From Muriicola sp041358175 (lineage in GTDB: Bacteria > Bacteroidota > Bacteroidia > Flavobacteriales > Flavobacteriaceae), in contig NZ_JBGKBE010000004.1 of assembly GCF_041358175.1 (NCBI RefSeq), positions 169,677 through 233,676 of the forward strand: a stretch of 64,000 nt of DNA. The letters run 5' to 3'. Below, in pieces: positions 34,105 to 43,397 of the stretch. How positions within the stretch are numbered: position 1 is the stretch's first letter; every line of letters begins with the position of its first letter. The notes beneath the pieces were generated by a model. It made no database searches. It saw nothing but the letters and a program-made list of their open reading frames with translations, and had not been told where the DNA came from. A program made the translations under genes and the position numbers.

Positions 34105-34247
34105 TATTTCTATGTAATTCACAGAGCAAAACTTATGGAATCTTTGGAAGTTCTGCGTTAGTGGATTATGCAATTAATATATTTTATTAGATACTATCAG
34201 TTGTCCCGAATGAAAAAATGATTTCTTTATTTAGATTTAGTATGACC

Positions 34248-36212
34248 TTAATCCCACGTCATCCGCTGCAACCGAACCGCATTGAAAATTGCCAAAAGTG
34301 CAACCCCCACGTCGGCAAAAACGGCTTCCCACATCGTGGCCAGGCCACCTGCACCTAGAATGAGTACTATTACTTTTACTCCGAAGGCCAAACCAATATT
34401 CTGCCAGACAATTCGTCGCGTTGAACGACCAATTTTAATCGCTATTGCAATCTTGCTCGGTTGGTCGGTCTGTATGATAACATCGGCTGTTTCAATGGCA
34501 ACGTCGCTACCCAAACCACCCATCGCAATACCCACGCCACTTGCTGCCAAAACTGGTGCATCGTTTATGCCATCGCCGATAAATGCGACTTTTGTTTCAG
34601 GTTGTTTTTTAAGCTCTTCGACTTCATTCAGTTTATCTTCGGGTAACAACCCACCTTTTGCCCAATCGATGTTTAATTCTTTTGCAACCTGTTGTGTAAT
34701 TGAGTCCTTATCACCTGATAGCATTATAATCTTGGAAATTCCGGCATCCCTAATCTGTTTAATGGCTTGGTGCGCATCATCCTTTAGTTCATCTGCAATG
34801 GTTACATAACCTGCAAACTTTCCATCAATGGACACCATAACAATTGATTCTACAATACCATCTGTTGCCGAAGGGACTTCTATATTGTTTGAGGTCATCA
34901 AAGCTTTGTTTCCTACAAGCACCGTCTTCCCGTTGACCGTTCCTTTCAAACCCTTTCCGGCAACCTCTGAAACATCAGTAGCCTCATAATCCGAACCGTC
35001 AGCTTTATATTCGAGAATCGCTTTTGCAATAGGATGTGTGGATTGTTCTTCCATCGCCATCAGGTACTTCATAAATTCGGCTTCCTCAAATGTAATTGAA
35101 TTGATTATCTTGATTCTAAAAACCCCTTTGGTTACAGTTCCGGTCTTATCCATTACGACCGTGTCCACTTGCGTCATTGTATCTAGAAAGGATGCACCCT
35201 TAAACAGAATACCGTTTCGCGATGCCGCACCCAATCCGCCGAAATAACCCAGGGGAATGGAAATGACCAGCGCACAAGGGCACGAAATAACGAGAAATAT
35301 CAATGCTCGATATAGCCAATCCCTAAATACATAATCATCCACAAAAGAGGAGGGCAGAAACGTCAGGCCGATTGCCAAGAATACAACGATAGGCGTATAA
35401 ATCCGCGCAAATTTTCTAATAAACAATTCCGTCTTTGATTTTCTGGCAGTTGCATTCTGTACCATTTCCAGAATTCGTGCAATGGAACTGTCCTTAAATT
35501 CCTTAGTAGTCTCGATTTCGATTACCCTATCGAGATTAATACTACCTGCAAAAACAGTATCGCCTTTAGCAATAGTATCAGGTTTGCTTTCGCCTGTCAA
35601 GGCAGCAGTATTAAAAGAACCCTTTTCGGAAAGCAGAATGCCATCAAGTGGAACTTTTTCACCTACACGTACCTGTATCTTTTCGCCAATCTCAACAGTC
35701 TCGGGATTTACTGAAACAATATCGCCATCACGATATACCAATGCCTCGTTCGGACGGACATCAAGTAACGCTTTGATGTTTCCTTTTGCCCGGTTGACCG
35801 CTGAACTTTGGAACAGTTCGCCCACGGCATAGAACAGCATCACGGCCACACCTTCCGGATATTCCCCAATGGCGAATGCTCCCAGAGTGGCAATCGACAT
35901 CAAGAAAAACTCGGTAAAGAAATCGCCTTTTTTGATGCTGTTCCAACCTTCCCTGATAACTGGAAATCCTACCGGAATATAGGCCACCGTATACCATACG
36001 ATCCTGATCCATCCTTTGAAAAAGGGGAATGCCTCAACGTAATCTATGGCAATCCCTGCAATCAGCATCACAAAGCTGAAAATAGATGGCAAATAGGTTC
36101 TAAAATTTGATGCTTTTTCAGGATTGCCATGGTTATACCCGTCCTCGTGTGTATGTTCGCCCTGATGTTTTTTTGGGTCTATGTCCCGTAGGTTTACTTT
36201 TTTCTTTTTCAT
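34248..36212 (-). CDS. Zn/Cd P1B-type ATPase (ZntA/CadA-like)
   Basis: 654 residues, with a His-containing N-terminus (KKHQGEHTHEDGYNHG) but no HMA domain. The core has TGESKPD, the intramembrane C311-P-C313 motif (SCPCALV), D355 in DKTGTVTKG and GDGINDAPVLA. The CPC plus His-rich tail type is typical of Zn2+, Cd2+ or Pb2+ exporters. It ends the efflux operon behind a Fur-family regulator gene and a CzcBA-type pump, so divalent metals are the likely substrates. Confidence 0.9.
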   Translation of the reverse strand: MKKKKVNLRDIDPKKHQGEHTHEDGYNHGNPEKASNFRTYLPSIFSFVMLIAGIAIDYVEAFPFFKGWIRIVWYTVAYIPVGFPVIREGWNSIKKGDFFTEFFLMSIATLGAFAIGEYPEGVAVMLFYAVGELFQSSAVNRAKGNIKALLDVRPNEALVYRDGDIVSVNPETVEIGEKIQVRVGEKVPLDGILLSEKGSFNTAALTGESKPDTIAKGDTVFAGSINLDRVIEIETTKEFKDSSIARILEMVQNATARKSKTELFIRKFARIYTPIVVFLAIGLTFLPSSFVDDYVFRDWLYRALIFLVISCPCALVISIPLGYFGGLGAASRNGILFKGASFLDTMTQVDTVVMDKTGTVTKGVFRIKIINSITFEEAEFMKYLMAMEEQSTHPIAKAILEYKADGSDYEATDVSEVAGKGLKGTVNGKTVLVGNKALMTSNNIEVPSATDGIVESIVMVSIDGKFAGYVTIADELKDDAHQAIKQIRDAGISKIIMLSGDKDSITQQVAKELNIDWAKGGLLPEDKLNEVEELKKQPETKVAFIGDGINDAPVLAASGVGIAMGGLGSDVAIETADVIIQTDQPSKIAIAIKIGRSTRRIVWQNIGLAFGVKVIVLILGAGGLATMWEAVFADVGVALLAIFNAVRLQRMTWD

Positions 36213-36240
36213 AATTTTTGCAATGTCATCCTATTTTTGA

Positions 36241-36255
36241 TGCAACGGAAGTGCA
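36241..36255. promoter_or_regulatory. Half-matching copy of a Fur-type palindrome before the ATPase gene
   Basis: TGCAAC-GGA-AGTGCA lies in the 44-base gap between the Fur-family and ATPase genes. It matches 10 of 12 arm positions of the perfect palindrome at 42700-42714. It may be a weak operator for an internal promoter, or chance. Confidence 0.3.
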
Positions 36256-36256
36256 T

Positions 36257-36673
36257 TTATTGTCCACTACACTTTTCGCAAATACCTTTGATGACCAAAT
36301 TCGCATCTTCAGCTATATACCCTTCCGGCAAATTTATATGAGGGATTTTATGTTCTGTCAAACACATCGTTTCATCACAGTTATCACAATGAAAGTGCAA
36401 GTGTAGATCTTGTTCTAGTTCACAATTACAACCTGGTTCGCACAGGGCATATTTTGAAATATTGGTGCCATCATCTATTTGGTGTACGATGCCTTTTTCC
36501 TCAAAGGTTTTCAGAGTTCGATACAAGGTAGTTCTGTCCGATTTCGCAAAAGCGTTCTCGATATCCGCAAGCGCGACCGCGATGTCCTTTTCGGCCATAT
36601 ACTTATAGATCAATATGCGCATTGCCGTTGGGCGAACCTTTTTATCTTTTAGTAATTTTTCTATTTCGTTCAT
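36257..36673 (-). CDS. Fur-family metalloregulator (Zur- or Fur-like)
   Basis: 138 residues. The winged-helix part includes RTTLYRTLKTFEEKGIVHQI; the regulatory part has HLHFHCDNCDETMCL and the second zinc pair CEKC. Two C-x-x-C pairs bind structural zinc, and the HFHC region supplies sensory ligands. It lies between the CzcB-like gene and the Zn/Cd ATPase gene in one operon. The most probable signal is Zn2+ or a similar divalent metal (inference); a candidate operator stands before the operon at 42700-42714. Confidence 0.85.
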   Translation of the reverse strand: MNEIEKLLKDKKVRPTAMRILIYKYMAEKDIAVALADIENAFAKSDRTTLYRTLKTFEEKGIVHQIDDGTNISKYALCEPGCNCELEQDLHLHFHCDNCDETMCLTEHKIPHINLPEGYIAEDANLVIKGICEKCSGQ

Positions 36674-36679
36674 AAGTAT

Positions 36680-37876
36680 TTAATCATCGTTTTCGTTCTC
36701 CCCTTTTTTCATTTCGGCCATAAGGTAATAGGCATTGTTGAATGCGAATTTTGTCTTGGGTTCCACGGATTCCAAAAAATCAATGGCTACCCAATCCCCG
36801 TTGTTTGTGCCAGTCACTATTTCCAAGGGCTTGAAATGCCATGCCCCATCTTCTTTTTCCGCAGTAAAAACAAAGGATTTTTCGCCATCCTTGGCAATCG
36901 CACTTTCCGGCAAGGCCATGGTTCGGGTATTGTCTATTTCGATACGTCCCCTGATGTACATACCGGGAATCAGATCGCCCTCTTTGTTCTCTATCTCGGC
37001 GTGAACGTGTATCGCCTTAGGATCTTTTTCAAAAGTCTTGCTGACCGAATAGATTTCGGCTGTCAGTTCCTTTCCGGGAATGGACTGCACATTGAAACGT
37101 ACCGTTTGGCCTTCCCTGACCTTGTCCACATCCTTTTCAAAGACCATCAAATCGGCATGGACATGGTGCGTATTGACGATTTCGAAAAGGTCGGTTTGCG
37201 GTTCTACGTACTGCCCCGTTTTTACTTCCACGCTCTGCACGAAACCTTCAATGGGACTTTGCAAACTTATCCGCTGATAAATCGTACCGTCTCGAACTCC
37301 GGAAGTATTGATGTTAAACTGTTTTAGTTGAGCTTCAAGTCCATTGACCATGGCCTTGGAAGCCTGATAATCCGCCTCGGCCTTTTGGAAGTTCATCCCC
37401 GAACCGACCCCGGCCTCATAAAGCCTTTTTTGGCGATCGTATTCCTTTTGCAAAAACTGGCTATTGCTGTACGCATTTAGATAATCGGTCTGCTTCTGGA
37501 TGATATTGGGATGCGAGAGATAGGCCACCGTTTGGCCTTTATTGACCTTATCGCCCTCGATAACCTCGATAGAAACTACGTTTGCACCCACTACGGAAGT
37601 AATGGTGGCTTCGTTCTGTGGGGGTACTTCCAACTGCCCATTGGCCTCTATATAGCCGCTCATGTTTCTTTGTGCCAGCGTATCGATCCTCATCTGCAAC
37701 GCGTCGTATTGTTTTTCCGTCAGCATAACTTCGTCGCCTTCGTTTTCCACGTGCCGCATTGCCGATTCCGAATCTTGGCTTTTGGGGGCGTTTTTTTCTT
37801 TGGAATCCCCACAGGCCGATAGGCCCAAGAGCAATCCCATCGAGACCAGTACTGTATGTTTTATTATATTTTTCAT
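36680..37876 (-). CDS. RND efflux periplasmic adaptor (CzcB/CusB family)
   Basis: 398 residues with a lipoprotein signal peptide (GLSACGDSK). Two lipoyl-like halves (VVGANVVSIEVIEGDKVNKG and YQRISLQSPIEGFVQSVEVK) flank a long helical hairpin; a beta-barrel follows. Membrane fusion protein that links the inner-membrane pump to the outer-membrane channel. It lies three bases downstream of the RND pump gene and seven before the Fur-family gene. The N-terminal His and acidic residues may contact metal. Confidence 0.9.
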   Translation of the reverse strand: MKNIIKHTVLVSMGLLLGLSACGDSKEKNAPKSQDSESAMRHVENEGDEVMLTEKQYDALQMRIDTLAQRNMSGYIEANGQLEVPPQNEATITSVVGANVVSIEVIEGDKVNKGQTVAYLSHPNIIQKQTDYLNAYSNSQFLQKEYDRQKRLYEAGVGSGMNFQKAEADYQASKAMVNGLEAQLKQFNINTSGVRDGTIYQRISLQSPIEGFVQSVEVKTGQYVEPQTDLFEIVNTHHVHADLMVFEKDVDKVREGQTVRFNVQSIPGKELTAEIYSVSKTFEKDPKAIHVHAEIENKEGDLIPGMYIRGRIEIDNTRTMALPESAIAKDGEKSFVFTAEKEDGAWHFKPLEIVTGTNNGDWVAIDFLESVEPKTKFAFNNAYYLMAEMKKGENENDD

Positions 37877-37879
37877 CGT

Positions 37880-40800
37880 TTATAAGGTATAATATTGAAG
37901 TTCGAATACGGATTTCAAGTAATTGTCAAGTGCTTCCAAAGCGTCCATTTCGGTCTGTATGGCATCCCGTATGATCTGGGTAAAAGCCGCATAGTCCACC
38001 GCACCTTCGGTATAGGCGAAAAGCGCGCCTTTTCGCTGTTCCTTGGCGAGCGGTATGGCCTCGTCCCGATAGAACCGCCAAGAGCTTCGCCATTTTTGAT
38101 AGGTCCGCAATGCCTGTGCGTACTCGGATCGCAGTTGTTTTTCCTTGAAAGCGGTATTGGTTTCGGCAATTTCCCTTTCGAGTTTTGCTGCCTTTTTACG
38201 CCCTCGTTCGGGACCCGAGAACAGCGGAACAGATACACCTGCCTGATAGGTGTAAAAGCCGCTTTCGCCATTTACCTTTTGAAGTCCGCCCTGAAGGTTG
38301 AGTTTGGGCAACAGATCGGCACGTGCGGCATTTAGCTCCGCTTCGGTTTCCGATAGGCGCAGTTGCGAGAGCATCAGACCTGGATGTTCCTCCAACTCGA
38401 AATCTGTTTCCAGGACCGTAAGTCCGCTTTCGTTCAATTCGTCGGGAACGGAGTAGACCGTTTCGGAGACCAACCACAGGTTTAGGCGTTGCAGGGCAAT
38501 TGCAAAGTCGCTTTCAGCCTGTCGTAGACTATTGCGAATCTGCAAAGCCTGATTTTTGGCCGAAGCGAATTCTAATCGCGATATGGCCTCGACTTCGAGA
38601 TTGAGTTCAATGGCGGTCGAGAACCTTTGGTAGATAGAATCCAGTTCCTTGTACAAAAGGAGTTTTTGCTTTGCCTGATAGGTTTCCGACCAGGCTTTTT
38701 TCACTTCCCTTTCCACTTGAAGTTCAGACAGGCCATAGGCTGCTTCAGCAAGCTGTACCCGCTGTTTTTGCAATCGTTTTTTTGCACCGATGCCGAACAA
38801 ATCAATATTCTGTTGGCCCAACCCGACCGTCGTATAAACGCCCTGACCCCCGTTGACCTCCTCCCCGCCCGTAAAAACTTGGGTGTTTCCGAAATCGTAA
38901 GCGTTCGCTTTTAGGGCGGCCTGTTTGTCGATTTCAAGACGGTTGGTCTTCAGCAACGGATAATTCTTCTTGGAAATTGCTACGGCCTGTTCCAAAGTAA
39001 CGCTTGGTAATGAATCCTGCTGTATACCCTGTGCGCCCATCATGCCTGAAGTAAACAATAAGCACACGACCGCGGTTGCCGTAATCCATTTTTTCTTGAC
39101 CTTAAACGTCGCCGATCGCTTCTCCACCCATTGGTACAATATGGGAAGTATGAACAGGGTCAATAGAGTGGATGTTATCAAGCCGCCGATGACCACCGTT
39201 GCCAAGGGTCTTTGCACTTCCGCTCCGGCCGATGCGGAAATGGCCATGGGAAGAAAACCTAAAATATCGGTAAAAGCCGTTAACATTATGGGGCGTATCC
39301 TACGTTTTGTACCTTCCATGATACGGTCTTTAAGGTTGGTCACACCTTCGTCCTTCAGCTCGTTGAGTCCGCTGATCATGACGAGGCCGTTGAGTACTGC
39401 TACCCCAAAGAGCACGATAAATCCGACCCCTGCGGAAATACTAAAGGGCATATCGCGCAGCCATAGGGCAAAAACCCCGCCTATGGTCGCCATTGGGATG
39501 GCGAGATAGATCATAAACGTCTGGGGAAGGGATTTAAGCGCAAAATAGATGAGGATAAAAATAAGTAGCAACGCTATTGGAACGACTGTTTGCAGTTTCT
39601 TGCTGGCACGTTCTAAATTTTCAAAAGCCCCACCATAGCGAATGAAGTACCCGGATGGAAGCTCAAGTTGCGCATCCAGTTTTTGCTTGATTTCATTGAC
39701 CAACGATTCTACGTCACGCCCCCTGACGTTCACGCCTACATACGTCCTTCGGTTGGTGTTGTCGCGGCTTATCTGCATCGGTCCCGGCCGGTATTCGATG
39801 GTTGCGAGTTCACGCAGGGGAATTTGACTGCCATTGGGCAAATTGATGAACAGGTTGCGCACATCGTCTATATCCCTACGGTTGGCCTCGGTCAGCCTGA
39901 CCACCATATCGAAGCGTTTTTCGCCTTCAAAAATGACACCTGCGCTTTTTCCCGCAAAGGCCATTTGCACTGCAATGTTCAGCTGGCTGATACTGACCCC
40001 GTACTGCGCGATTTTGCTACGGTCATATAGAATGGTCATTTGGGGCAGTCCGGTCGTAGCTTCGGCCCGCATATCGCCTATACCGGGCGTACCTGCGATG
40101 ATTTTGGTAACTTCCTCGGCTTTCGCTGCAAGTATATCGATATCCTCTCCATAGATTTTTATGGCCACGTCCTCGCGGATACCTTCCAACAGTTCATTGA
40201 AACGCATCTCGATGGGCTGCGTAAACTCATAATTCACTCCCGGAACGATACTCACGGCTTCCTTCATTTTCTCGATGAGTTCATCTTTGTTATCGGCACT
40301 TGTCCATTCATCCTTTGGTTTGAGTATCACGAACACATCCGCGAAATCAAAGGGCATGGGGTCGGTGGGTACTTCGGCCACACCGATTCGGCTTACTATC
40401 TTCTCCACTTCGGGAAAATCGGCCTTTACGATGCGTTCGATTTTCGTGGTGGTCTCGATGGTTTCCGTTAGGGAACTTCCCGGTTGAAGGATAGCGTGAA
40501 AGGCAATGTCGCCCTCGTCCAATTGCGGGATGAATTCGCCCCCCATTCGGGTAAATGTAAAAACGGCCAGCGCAAAAATCCCCAATGCAACTACTACGAC
40601 CATTTTACTTTTATGAAGTGATTTCATCAGCAATGGTTCGTATTTGCGTTCTATCCAATGCACAAACCTATCGCCATAGGATGCTTTAGCGGATTTTGGT
40701 GCCTTAATGAACAGGGCGGACATCATCGGAACGTAGGTCAAACAGAGTACCATCGCCCCTAACATGGCAAATATGAACGTTAATGCCATCGGCTGGAACA

Positions 40801-42241
40801 TCTTGCCCTCGACCCCTTCTAGGGCAAGGATGGGAAGGAAAACGATAAGTATGATGAGCTGCCCGAAAAAAGCGGCGTTCATCATTTTTTTGGATGCGTT
40901 GGCCGCTATTCCATCCTTTTCTTCCTTTGGTATTTCCAGCGCGGTATTCCCGTTTTCGACTTTCTTTTTCCTTGCGTAACCGTACATCATGAAAACGGTG
41001 CTTTCGACAATAATGACCGCCCCGTCCACGATGATACCGAAGTCGATGGCCCCCAGACTCATCAGGTTTGCCCATACATCAAAAACGTTCATCAGGATAA
41101 AAGCGAACAACAGGGCCAGCGGGATCGTAGATGCCACTATAAGACCCCCGCGCCAATTGCCCAAAAGGAACACTAACACGAAAATCACGATAAGGGCACC
41201 TTCGATAAGGTTGTTCCTGACCGTTCCGGTCGTTTTGGCAATAAGTTTGCTTCTGTCGAGCAAAGGTTCGATACGAACTCCTTCCGGCAGGGATTTCTGT
41301 ATTTGTCCCATTCTTCCTTTGACATTTTCTATAACTTCATTGGAGTTTGCACCTTTGAGCATCATGACCAATCCGCCGACTACCTCGCCCTGTCCGTCCT
41401 GGGTCAATGCACCATAGCGAACCGCGGCACCATATTGAACGGTGGCCACATCATTGATGGTAATGGGTACCCCGTTGCTGTTCTTGATGACGATTTTTTT
41501 GATGTCATCGAGGTTGCGGGCCAGACCTTCGCCACGGATGAAATTGGCCTTACGGTTCTTTTCTATGTAGGCACCACCCGTATTCTGGTTGTTCAGTTCG
41601 AGGGCTTCGAAAACATCGCCGATGGTAAGGTCAATAGCCTTCAATTCATTGGGGTCGATAGCCACTTCGAACTGTTTTATCTTGCCGCCGATGGCATTGA
41701 TTTCTACCACCCCCGGCACCATCGCCATCTGGCGTTGCACGATCCAATCCTGCATAGTCCGAAGATCCGTGATGGAATAATTTTCCTTAAAATCGGGTTC
41801 TACCTTCAGGGTATATTGATAGATTTCCCCCAAGCCTGTTGTAATGGGGCCCATAGATGGTTGGCCAAGACCCTCGGGAATCTGCTCCCTCACTTCGGTC
41901 AGCTTTTCGGAAACCAATTGCCTGGGAAGGTAAGTACCCATATCATCATCGAACACGATGGTAACTACCGAAAGCCCAAAGCGCGAAATCGAACGGATTT
42001 CCTTGACATTGGGAAGATTGCTCATTGCGATCTCTACGGGATAGGTCACGAACTGTTCGATATCCTCGGTTCCTAAATTGGGCGATTGCGTGATGACCTG
42101 CACCTGATTGTTGGTAATGTCTGGCACGGCATCAATGGGTACTTGGGTCATACTCCATATCCCTCCGCCAACAAGGGTAAGTGTGAGCAGACCGATAATG
42201 AATTTGTTATTGATCGAGAAATCAATGATTTTATTGATCAT
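37880..42241 (-). CDS. CzcA/CusA-family RND metal pump fused to a TolC-like outer-membrane factor
   Basis: 1453 residues. Residues 1 to about 1040 form an HME-type RND pump: periplasmic loops and twelve TM segments, with GAIDFGIIVDGAVIIVES in TM4 (the HME signature with its charged residues). Around 1049-1070 a segment WITATAVVCLLFTSGMMGAQ resembles a signal peptide, followed by ~380 residues of a TolC/CzcC-like factor (VTLEQAVAISKKNYPLLK and helical repeats). Fusion forms of this type are known in Bacteroidota. It sits first in the operon after the DUF6660 gene. Confidence 0.92.
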   Translation of the reverse strand: MINKIIDFSINNKFIIGLLTLTLVGGGIWSMTQVPIDAVPDITNNQVQVITQSPNLGTEDIEQFVTYPVEIAMSNLPNVKEIRSISRFGLSVVTIVFDDDMGTYLPRQLVSEKLTEVREQIPEGLGQPSMGPITTGLGEIYQYTLKVEPDFKENYSITDLRTMQDWIVQRQMAMVPGVVEINAIGGKIKQFEVAIDPNELKAIDLTIGDVFEALELNNQNTGGAYIEKNRKANFIRGEGLARNLDDIKKIVIKNSNGVPITINDVATVQYGAAVRYGALTQDGQGEVVGGLVMMLKGANSNEVIENVKGRMGQIQKSLPEGVRIEPLLDRSKLIAKTTGTVRNNLIEGALIVIFVLVFLLGNWRGGLIVASTIPLALLFAFILMNVFDVWANLMSLGAIDFGIIVDGAVIIVESTVFMMYGYARKKKVENGNTALEIPKEEKDGIAANASKKMMNAAFFGQLIILIVFLPILALEGVEGKMFQPMALTFIFAMLGAMVLCLTYVPMMSALFIKAPKSAKASYGDRFVHWIERKYEPLLMKSLHKSKMVVVVALGIFALAVFTFTRMGGEFIPQLDEGDIAFHAILQPGSSLTETIETTTKIERIVKADFPEVEKIVSRIGVAEVPTDPMPFDFADVFVILKPKDEWTSADNKDELIEKMKEAVSIVPGVNYEFTQPIEMRFNELLEGIREDVAIKIYGEDIDILAAKAEEVTKIIAGTPGIGDMRAEATTGLPQMTILYDRSKIAQYGVSISQLNIAVQMAFAGKSAGVIFEGEKRFDMVVRLTEANRRDIDDVRNLFINLPNGSQIPLRELATIEYRPGPMQISRDNTNRRTYVGVNVRGRDVESLVNEIKQKLDAQLELPSGYFIRYGGAFENLERASKKLQTVVPIALLLIFILIYFALKSLPQTFMIYLAIPMATIGGVFALWLRDMPFSISAGVGFIVLFGVAVLNGLVMISGLNELKDEGVTNLKDRIMEGTKRRIRPIMLTAFTDILGFLPMAISASAGAEVQRPLATVVIGGLITSTLLTLFILPILYQWVEKRSATFKVKKKWITATAVVCLLFTSGMMGAQGIQQDSLPSVTLEQAVAISKKNYPLLKTNRLEIDKQAALKANAYDFGNTQVFTGGEEVNGGQGVYTTVGLGQQNIDLFGIGAKKRLQKQRVQLAEAAYGLSELQVEREVKKAWSETYQAKQKLLLYKELDSIYQRFSTAIELNLEVEAISRLEFASAKNQALQIRNSLRQAESDFAIALQRLNLWLVSETVYSVPDELNESGLTVLETDFELEEHPGLMLSQLRLSETEAELNAARADLLPKLNLQGGLQKVNGESGFYTYQAGVSVPLFSGPERGRKKAAKLEREIAETNTAFKEKQLRSEYAQALRTYQKWRSSWRFYRDEAIPLAKEQRKGALFAYTEGAVDYAAFTQIIRDAIQTEMDALEALDNYLKSVFELQYYTL

Positions 42242-42252
42242 GGATAAGTATG

Positions 42253-42370
42253 TTAATTCAGTTTAAAGTAGCGTCAGGTGCATTGGCCAAATTGCAATAC
42301 ACGATATTGATATATCCTAAAAAGGAATACATCTAAACAGGATATAGCTATCCTATAAAAACTGAATTAA
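42253..42370. repeat. 12-bp inverted repeat plus inner palindrome upstream of the RND gene
   Basis: TTAATTCAGTTT (42253-42264) and AAACTGAATTAA (42359-42370) are perfect reverse complements. Between them lies AGGATA-TAGC-TATCCT (42339-42354) and a second TCCT/AGGA pair (42315-42325). The block separates the DUF6660 stop from the RND start (42241). It may be a processing hairpin or an operator array. Confidence 0.35.
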
Positions 42371-42675
42371 ACCTGCGGGGGCTGAAAGAGGGAAAGAGAA
42401 ATATCTTTGCCTGCCCTATCAAAATGGACAAAGTTGGCTTGAGAAATTAATGGTTGCAATGGTTCAAATAAAGCAAGTCCGAAATTGATAGTGTGAGCGT
42501 GGCAACAATGGCACTGGCAGAAAGGCGAGCACAATTCACAGTCCTGATCGTGGTCTCCATCAAAATCAACTGTAATGACAACCTGGGAATCATCATTAAC
42601 GTTTCCTGCATCGCTACAAGGCAACACATTGAGAGCCAAGAAGTAAATCGACAGTATGGTTGCCAAAAGTTTCAC
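42367..42675 (-). CDS. DUF6660-like small metal-operon protein
   Basis: 102 residues from a GTG at 42675 (MKLLATILSIYFLALNVLPC...); an upstream frame to 42738 is open but gives a poorer start. It has a signal-peptide-like N-terminus and a Cys/His cluster CELCSPFCQCHCCHAH near residue 60, then a conserved end (LFQPPQV). I recognise it as the DUF6660 type, which stands upstream of CzcA-type pumps in Flavobacteria. Probably a periplasmic metal-binding accessory. Confidence 0.72.
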   Translation of the reverse strand: MKLLATILSIYFLALNVLPCSDAGNVNDDSQVVITVDFDGDHDQDCELCSPFCQCHCCHAHTINFGLALFEPLQPLISQANFVHFDRAGKDISLSLFQPPQV

Positions 42676-42679
42676 GAAG

Positions 42680-42714
42680 CAAAGGTAAAAAGATTTTTGT
42701 GCAACTAGGTTGCA
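42680..42714 (-). promoter_or_regulatory. Promoter with Fur/Zur-type palindrome before the efflux operon
   Basis: Minus-strand TACCTTTG (CAAAGGTA at 42680-42687) is a good -7 element, placed only a few bases from the GTG start. TGCAAC-TAG-GTTGCA (42700-42714) is a perfect 6-3-6 palindrome lying at the -33 region. The operon encodes a Fur-family regulator, which is the likely binder. Confidence 0.5.
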
Positions 42715-42952
42715 AAGAACAGCTTTGCGGTAGTTCAATAAAAGGAACGATCTTCAGGACAATAACTAAAAGCAATTTCCTCAGTTGAATACTATTTCAT
42801 AAATTCACGTTGAAAGTCAAATGACACCATTTTCATTTAAATAGACTGTCAACAATTCGGTCAACATATTTTGCAAGGCCTTTTAAACACCTAAGGACTC
42901 TGCTGATTTAAATTTAAGTTTGAATCCTGTCGAGGTCACTACAAGCAGAAAG

Positions 42953-42978
42953 TCCATTACGCAAGTAATGGATTTTTT
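42953..42978 (+). terminator. Intrinsic terminator after tRNA-end copy 1
   Basis: TCCATTAC and GTAATGGA (8-bp stem, GCAA tetraloop) followed by six T. It starts 14 bases after the first tRNA 3'-end copy, as a natural tRNA terminator would. A further imperfect hairpin lies at 43028-43053. Confidence 0.8.
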
Positions 42979-43135
42979 CATTTATGGAAAACCGGAAACG
43001 CAGTTTCCAAGGTTTGGAATAAAGGGAAAAGTCATGGCAGTGCCATGGACTTTCTATTTGCAACACGGAGTTCAAAGGAAGTTCGAGCAAAGCGAAGAAA
43101 ATCCTGTCGAGGTCACGAATAAATAGTTCAATAAG

Positions 43136-43167
43136 AAAAAACGCCAAGCTCGCTTGAGCGTTTTTTT
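43136..43167 (+). terminator. Intrinsic terminator after tRNA-end copy 2
   Basis: AAAAAACGC pairs with GCGTTTTTT around an inner CAAGC/GCTTG stem, ending in seven T. It starts 20 bases after the second copy. Confidence 0.7.
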
Positions 43168-43246
43168 GTTTGGACTATTATCAAAGCGGAGCTTTGTCAG
43201 GATCACGAGCTTAGCGAGTCATCCTGTCGAGGTCACTTAAGAATGA

Positions 43247-43274
43247 AAAGCTCGCCTAAATGGCGAGTTTTTTT
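43247..43274 (+). terminator. Intrinsic terminator after tRNA-end copy 3
   Basis: CTCGCC and GGCGAG with a five-base loop, then a run of seven T. It starts 11 bases after the third copy. Confidence 0.7.
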
Positions 43275-43397
43275 GTCTGAACGAGGAGGTGGAAAGCTCG
43301 CTTGCCAACCGGAGGCTGGAGGCTTTTCATTTAGATTACGGAGCTATGTCAGGATCACGAGCTTCGCGAGTCATCCTGTCGAGATCACATCAAGCAA

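Larger units (their letters stand above)
42918..43388. repeat. Four copies of a tRNA 3'-end sequence, probable integration scars
   Basis: CCTGTCGAGGTCAC occurs at 42926-42939, 43103-43116 and 43223-43236, and with one change at 43375-43388. The first copy is preceded by GTTTGAAT, making a T-loop, T-stem 3' strand and acceptor 3' strand as in a tRNA end, but no tRNA body precedes any copy. The 50-base segments 43187-43236 and 43339-43388 are nearly identical. Each copy is followed by a terminator hairpin. The stretch 42739-43473 has no credible gene. It looks like repeated attachment-site duplication at a tRNA locus. Confidence 0.65.

Noticed and set aside
42918..42939. A complete tRNA gene ending here
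   Set aside because: Only the T-loop to acceptor 3' side is present; no 5' acceptor strand, D-arm or anticodon arm lies in the preceding ~100 bases.
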